Translations under genes and position numbers: made by a program
Assembly: GCA_047495785.1 (NCBI GenBank)
Contig: JBLDXI010000015.1
Span: 3,720,001-3,784,000, forward strand
Reading direction: 5' to 3'
DNA from: Lepidodermella squamata
Lineage: Eukaryota; Gastrotricha
DNA length: 64,000 nucleotides
Notes under the pieces: model-generated
The model's database searches: none
Told to the model about the DNA's origin: nothing
What the model saw: only the letters and a program-made list of their open reading frames with translations
In this document: piece by piece, positions 59,001-64,000 of the stretch
How the letters are laid out: each line of letters opens with the position of its first letter
Position numbering within the stretch: position 1 is the first letter of the stretch

Positions 59001-59418
59001 ACTCACCCATAAGAGCCATAACCACCCGCTGCACCAGATGGGGGACCCGATTGTGAGTAACTCTGAGAAGCCGGCGGCCTGGATGGCGGAGGAGCACTTC
59101 CGTAGCCTGCAAATACAATGAAGATTAACTCGGATAAAAACACCATTATTTATTCCTAGAAACATACTACCATAAATTGGTTGAGAAGACCCACCAGTTC
59201 CCGGAGCGCCGGATTGGTAGCCTGAAGAGGCATACTGCCCGCTAGAGCTGTAACCTCCAGCACCGCCAGCTGAGGGCTGAGGAGGCTGTTGGTAAGGATC
59301 GCTGCCCGCGCCAGCGTAATTATAGTAGCTGAAAAATTTACGACGATTAACATCCGATCACAAATAATGTTGAGTTGAATACTTACTTTGCGGGAGGAAC
59401 AGAGGCCCCAGCGTACAT
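56044..59418 (-). CDS. FET-family RNA-binding protein (FUS/EWS/TAF15, cabeza-like)
   Basis: Exons 59387-59418, 59171-59328, 59007-59106, 57633-57676, 56665-57246, 56270-56602, 56132-56219 and 56044-56077 (1371 nt, 456 residues). The N-terminus is a short Tyr/Ser/Gly/Gln-rich prion-like region (YYNYAGAGSDPYQQ). One RRM follows (VYITNIPLDATEVELAQFF ... GDALIVFE), then Gly/Arg-rich stretches, a RanBP2-type zinc finger (CTQC, 10 residues, CNRC), more RGG repeats and the end RPRPY. The final PY fits the transportin nuclear-import signal of FUS. The RRM exon is taken to start at 57246: the more obvious acceptor at 57284 adds a plausible SAPAPVPPASG stretch but shifts the frame. FET proteins act in transcription and RNA processing in the nucleus. 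Confidence 0.88.
57677..59006. other. Large intron of the FET gene, nothing recognised
   Basis: A 1.33-kb intron, unusually long for this window. I see no nested gene or delimited repeat in it. FET-gene introns in other animals can be regulatory; nothing in the sequence shows that here. Confidence 0.4.
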
Positions 59419-61233
59419 TTCCTGATTCAGCGATATTTTATGCTGGTATGTAAGAGAAAACCTAAATAAAGCGTAACATTAAGCATTGATAGCTAATCCC
59501 CATTTGGAAGAAACGTTCAACAACAAACGACAAGAGGTTTCATTAAAATGATACGTCGGAAATTACAAGAATATTTCATGGGGGACTTAGTTTCAAGTCC
59601 TACAATACCACTTGATAAAACAGTCAACATGACAGCAGAATTCTGTCTTTCGTCTTTCGGTACACTTCTCACATTGCATTTACCGCGGAAGGTCTGATAA
59701 TTCTGAAAAGTCGAAGCTCAGAGCTCGACCGATTTCGAGGGTTCCAAAAACGTGTTAATATAGCATTCAAACTAAGGGATTCAACCGAGAACTGAGGAAA
59801 AATTGAAATAGCAGACGAGACTAAAAACGTATTTTTGAGCCCAGCCGAGTGCCGAGGCCTCAAGCCTCGACCATACACCAAAGATAATTTCACAAAAAGT
59901 AGTTTTTGAAAAGAAGAGATTACGTGCTCTACATCTGGTTTTGGAAAAGAAGTTCAATCAAGCGCTGTAGCATCGCCAACAAAGCCCAAAGCCCAACAAA
60001 AATATCGCGCTAAGGGAAGTGAAACAAAACTCTTTTCAGCAGATTTTGTTGTTGAGCAAAAAAATTTGGAAAAAGGGTCAAGTTTATAGGAGAAAAACAA
60101 TTTAACAACGAAAAATTATATAAATTTATTTTTGAATAATAATTGATATCTGATATTTGTTTGATGTAGCCAAATTGCCGCATGTTATTATTTAGATAAT
60201 TTCTCGATTTGGATTCAGTTTCGGGTATTTCCGATTTCTCGGTTATGAGTAGAGGGCGGAATACCGATGAGGACATTGGGTTTGGGTTGAATGCAGTCTT
60301 ATGTAGTCATACATTATCAGTGAAAAGTTTTTCTTGGGTCCATCCCGCAGAAATCTGGAACGCGCTACCAACCGTGGCTATGACCTTTGACCAAAACGCG
60401 ACATTTTCAGAACTGCAGTGGCTGTGCCCCAGCCACAAGCGGAGGTGTGAAATGTAAGTGATCCTTTTGCCCAAAAAATATTAGTAATCGCTAAGCGCTG
60501 TATGCAATCCCTCAGCATGATTAGTTTTAGGTTTGAGCTCCTCATTAAAATCAAACTCTCATTTCTGCGAAAGCAGACTGGCCTCTGCATAATATCTTGT
60601 TGCCAGTTTTGGCACAATCGTTTGCCTGTTCACAGTTAGAGGAGGGGTTACTTTACAGCATCTCTATATGGGCGATTCATGAGGAAGTACAAAGCTATCA
60701 AGTTCATCTATAAGGTGAAGGCAATGAGGAAGGTGAAAAGGTAAAGATCGTTCGCGTTCCTAACTGCTGTTCACGGGGCGACTGTCCGCGGATACGGCGG
60801 CGCAGTTTCTAGGGTAACAAAAAAAATGGCAGGTAAACACATTTTATTCACACATGTTTACAATAAATTTTGGATGCTGGCTTATGAAAAATGATCACCA
60901 CAGCGATCACCTCCGCTTCATTTTTAAGCGGCTTTAGAATGTTATTATTTTGGAGTTTAATATAATATGTTGAACTAACAAGATTCTTCTGATGTGATAA
61001 TTGTCCGCTTTTGTCATATTTTATCGGCTGTAGTGCGATTGACCTGCGAATGTAAATGCGATAAGTTTTCATTTAAGAAACCACCTTCTACCGCGATAAG
61101 TATTTTTATTGTGCTCGAAAAATCATAAACCATTCATTAGAATGTCTTATAATGGGTCCCTGCTTGCGTTTTCGAACGATGAGTATCGATGAAACGAGCA
61201 TAGATACTATGTTCTTTGTCGAATTTCGAATTT
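59419..61233. other. Intergenic; possible LINE remnant at about 60330-60450
   Basis: A plus-strand reading around 60330 gives SWVHPAEIWNALP, reminiscent of the 'R..WNsLP' C-terminal motif of LINE reverse-transcriptase proteins, but too short to rely on. Otherwise no gene. The HHAT-like gene ends at 61234. Confidence 0.3.
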
Positions 61234-63159
61234 TTAATTGAGTTTCTTCTTGCTAGGCAACTTGGGAAGGGTAGAATCCTCAATGTGCTTTTCCTCCTCC
61301 TTTGATTTAGGTGGCTCAGGATCCAACAGCATCTCGAGTTCCATTGACAGTTGAATCCAAGCATATGTACCCACAATGAAGACCAAGTAGGCTTGCACAG
61401 AATAGAAGTAGAAATTCCACAAGAAAAGACGTCCAACATCTCTGGTTGTTACTAAACAGGATGAAATGAAAACAGAATACAAAATTTGAATGCTTAGCTG
61501 TAGCAAGTAACACCCACCGAAGCAGAAGAAAGCTAGCCAAGACCAATGAACGTTGAATACGCAAACAAATGCTTTCATTCGGCGATAGTTTTCGGGTGAC
61601 ATTTTTTTAGTGAGTTCCATTTTGCTGCTAATTTTTGCCGCTGCAATCTCTGCAATCATTCCGAAGAAATTCATTGCCGCAAATGTCGTAGGACCAGACC
61701 CAAGCCCGTGCATAAGACCAATGAAGATAAACGTTACTGCTAACGAAATTATTCTTTGAATCAAAGCGTAACGTTTGCTGACAAAGGCCTCGGCAATGCG
61801 TAACGTGAAACGATACAAGTGATCTCGGATGAATTCATACAGCGAAGTATCGAAGCGTCGCCACATCACTATGATCGATAACAAGATATAATTGTCATAT
61901 GTCAAATTGGTAAACCAAAGCGCACACCTGTGTAGCGGTATACCTAAGCAACATATAGTAAAATAAATAAATGGAAATTAAAGTTGAGTTGAATAACTCA
62001 CTCGAGTGATAAAAATCGGAAGGTCCGGTAGAGTCATGCTGGTGTCAAGTAAAGTGATCAACCAAGGTCCTAAAGGCATTTAAGATTCGAGACTTGAAGG
62101 TTCTTAACTACGGAAATTTCACCTCCATAAATCACCATGTTCTTGGCTTGAAACCATTGACCCATAAGCCAACCCTGACCATATCGGGACCACACGTCAG
62201 ATTGCATATAGATGTCGGTATAGTAGGCCACGCCAAACATGAAGAACGCATGATGCATGAAAACAGCGACACAAAACCACACAGCTACGAAGAGCAATTG
62301 TTTTATGAATAAAACAGCGATCTGCCCTGGCGATTTAAGCAAGTCTGATCGCTTCTCCTCCTCTTCTTCCCCAGCATGTCGGATATCATTGAGTTGAAGA
62401 AACCGTTTGTAAGTAATGAAAGGAGCAAAAATGACGGGGAAGTAGAATACGTAAGCCATGAAATGCAAGAAACCAGTGTTGTAGCGAACGTTGAAATCAT
62501 TGTAGCTCACGATTTTCAGTATATACCAAACGATGAGCCAGATAAATAGAACTCTTGCTGTTTCCAATGAGTTGTAAGTCAGCATCGACCCATGAAGATG
62601 TTTATGTGCCCAAATTACCTCCGATACTGTGATTATCCAAGCTACCCAGATTCTGGGTATTTTTGAAAATATTGGCAAAGCCGGGGCTACTTTGTAGATC
62701 GCAACCCAATTGATTGCCGCTAAGCTCAACAACAGGGTTCCATAATAGCGACCACAGATGTAGCTTAGTCCAAGATATCCATAAATTGTTAAGAAGCTGA
62801 GTAGGGCTTTTTCGTGGCTCTCGGAGCCTGGGCGAATGATTAGTCCGAAAAACAGTTTCTTGAGAATGACGTGGACAAGGCCTAACGCCAAATAGTACGG
62901 CCCATGATGAAGAATGATCAAGATATCCGGATCAAATTTTTCCTACGAAAATGAGATATTATACAGTGTTTTAATGTTAAACTCTGTTTAGTCAACTCTG
63001 AATTGAAAATCTGGCAAGAAACCCGGTTGCAGCGCCCAATCTGTGAATCCTTTGTTGCTCTCAAGTGCTAATTCAGAAACATTAATTCAATTTTAAAATT
63101 AATTAGCAGAGCAAACGATGTAACTTACATCTACTGTAGTTGTAGAAGTGATAAGCCAT
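61234..63159 (-). CDS. Membrane-bound O-acyltransferase, HHAT/GUP1-like
   Basis: Exons 63129-63159, 62997-63067, 62123-62942, 61998-62069, 61518-61943 and 61234-61451 (1638 nt, 545 residues). Many hydrophobic segments. MBOAT hallmarks are an internal block AYVFYFPVIFAPFITYKRF, WRRFDTSLYEFIRDHLYR and the invariant His region FIFIGLMHGLGSGPTT. These resemble hedgehog acyltransferase (HHAT, Rasp) and GUP1 more than Porcupine or DGAT. HHAT attaches palmitate to the N-terminus of Hedgehog proteins in the ER; the substrate here is inferred only. Two donors were chosen for frame: gtgaaatt at 62122 and gttatt at 61997. The C-terminal tail is Lys/Glu-rich and ends KKKLN, a possible ER-retrieval signal. 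Confidence 0.88.
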
Positions 63160-64000
63160 TTTCGAAAACAAAGGCAGCCATATGCAGAAATACAGCAGAA
63201 GCTCGATTTTAGGGAGCTTCGCATGCATTTTTCAACTTTCCAGGCAATTCAAGAAGGTAGAGGTCTCGAATCTAGATAAAGGTTAAGCGCTAATTCGGCG
63301 CAGCAAATGCTTCTTAATCAAGTAGAAAGACTTGGCCGAATGCGCTACGACTTTTATTACCTTCAACGTATTGTGGCCAACACCGCTTGCGAATGTTGTC
63401 GACATAAAGCGAAGCCTGACGTGGAATGATAATAACGCAACAACAAAACCACGTCATTTATTAAAAAATATGTTGAATAGAACACGCACTACACAGTACT
63501 GCTTACATCGCTTAACAATGAAGTGGTGAACGCTCACCTAAAGGCCAGTTACGCTGAGTTGGTACCTGCTGCCGGCATCCTAACTAGCAAGTAGAAACAT
63601 TCGAAAGCGGCAGGTCCATTAACTGTTGGTAGCATCGTTGCCGCCGATGTCTACTTTGCGTCTTTCCTGTACTGCACGGGTAAATCTACGTAAAAGTGAA
63701 ACCGTCTTAATAGTTTTAGCATAATTAGCTTGTGAATGCTATTGGTTAAGTGTTATCAATTTAGCTGAACATGGTTGAGAGCGCGTGCTTATCCTTATGC
63801 CGCGATTTTATTGTGGATACGGAGGATTGTACGAAAAATCTAATCATCAGTATGTCTCATTAACAGCCAGGTCGAAGTCGAAGAGATGAGAGAAGTCTCG
63901 CGCGATCTTCGAAGTTGTTATTCCAGCGTCAATTAAATAACGGGGAGATCGCTAGCCGAATGGCGAGCTTTAATCAACGCGACAAGCCTGGCCCGGACAC
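63160..64000. other. Right-edge region; possible exon on the plus strand
   Basis: Upstream of the HHAT-like gene. At about 63770 an ATG opens MVESACLSLCRDFIVDTEDC followed by a possible donor (gtatgt at 63851), which could be the first exon of a plus-strand gene continuing off the window. Nothing confirms it. Confidence 0.25.

Noticed and set aside
60209-60457. Possible LINE reverse-transcriptase C-terminus (WNALP)
   Set aside because: Only a five-residue resemblance, with no further reverse-transcriptase motifs nearby; kept only as a remark in the intergenic entry.
63770-63851. Possible first exon MVESACLSLCRDF on the plus strand
   Set aside because: Single short frame with a weak donor and no partner exon inside the window; not called as a gene.
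1-64000. CRISPR arrays, operons, bacterial promoters or prophage
   Set aside because: The window is spliced eukaryotic DNA; no regularly spaced direct repeats or prokaryotic gene organisation are present.

Overview
This is a eukaryotic, almost certainly invertebrate metazoan, nuclear genome window. Protein-coding genes are split by many very short GT-AG introns (mostly 45-65 bp). The recognisable genes are animal genes: ADAM10/Kuzbanian, a FET-family RNA-binding protein, an HHAT-like acyltransferase, a receptor tyrosine kinase and Cys-loop receptors. Telomere-type TTAGGG repeats occur internally. I cannot name the species. All exon joins were worked out by eye from splice signals and frame; for every complete multi-exon model the summed coding length is divisible by three.

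Layout. 1-8893: two tandem minus-strand genes for an unusual receptor, with signal peptide, two SRCR domains, a Thr-rich linker and a full Cys-loop ion channel. The first runs off the left edge. Between them lies a CACTA-like transposon (3707-6186) with a nested foldback element and a decayed gene fragment. 9450-11059, 17741-19338, 21725-23338 and 23556-25634: four plus-strand paralogues of a type II membrane protein with a GPEDPRI motif, probably a GH130/mannosyltransferase-like carbohydrate enzyme. An apparently intact two-gene Harbinger transposon (13054-16303) sits among them.

25809-38200: a receptor tyrosine kinase gene and, about 6 kb away, a duplicated copy that kept the ectodomain but lost the kinase. 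The duplicated flanks carry several well-delimited insertions, including two hAT-type elements with perfect 8-bp target duplications, one nested inside another inverted-repeat element. 31578-32060 and 41052-43491: duplicated tRNA genes (Met, Val, plus Ala) next to interstitial telomeric repeats. The second set lies inside a 2.7-kb intron of a putative glycosyltransferase-like gene (40533-45720).

47998-51627: ADAM10. 53174-54546: two small secreted paralogues of unknown function. 54836-55372: CMC1, a mitochondrial complex IV assembly factor. 56044-59418: a FET-family gene. 61234-63159: an HHAT/GUP1-like membrane-bound O-acyltransferase. These right-hand genes are all on the minus strand and look like ordinary single-copy genes. 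The left two thirds is dominated by lineage-specific tandem families and mobile DNA. The most novel items are the SRCR-ligand-gated channel fusion, the GPEDPRI array, the orphan kinase with its kinase-less duplicate, and the small secreted pair.
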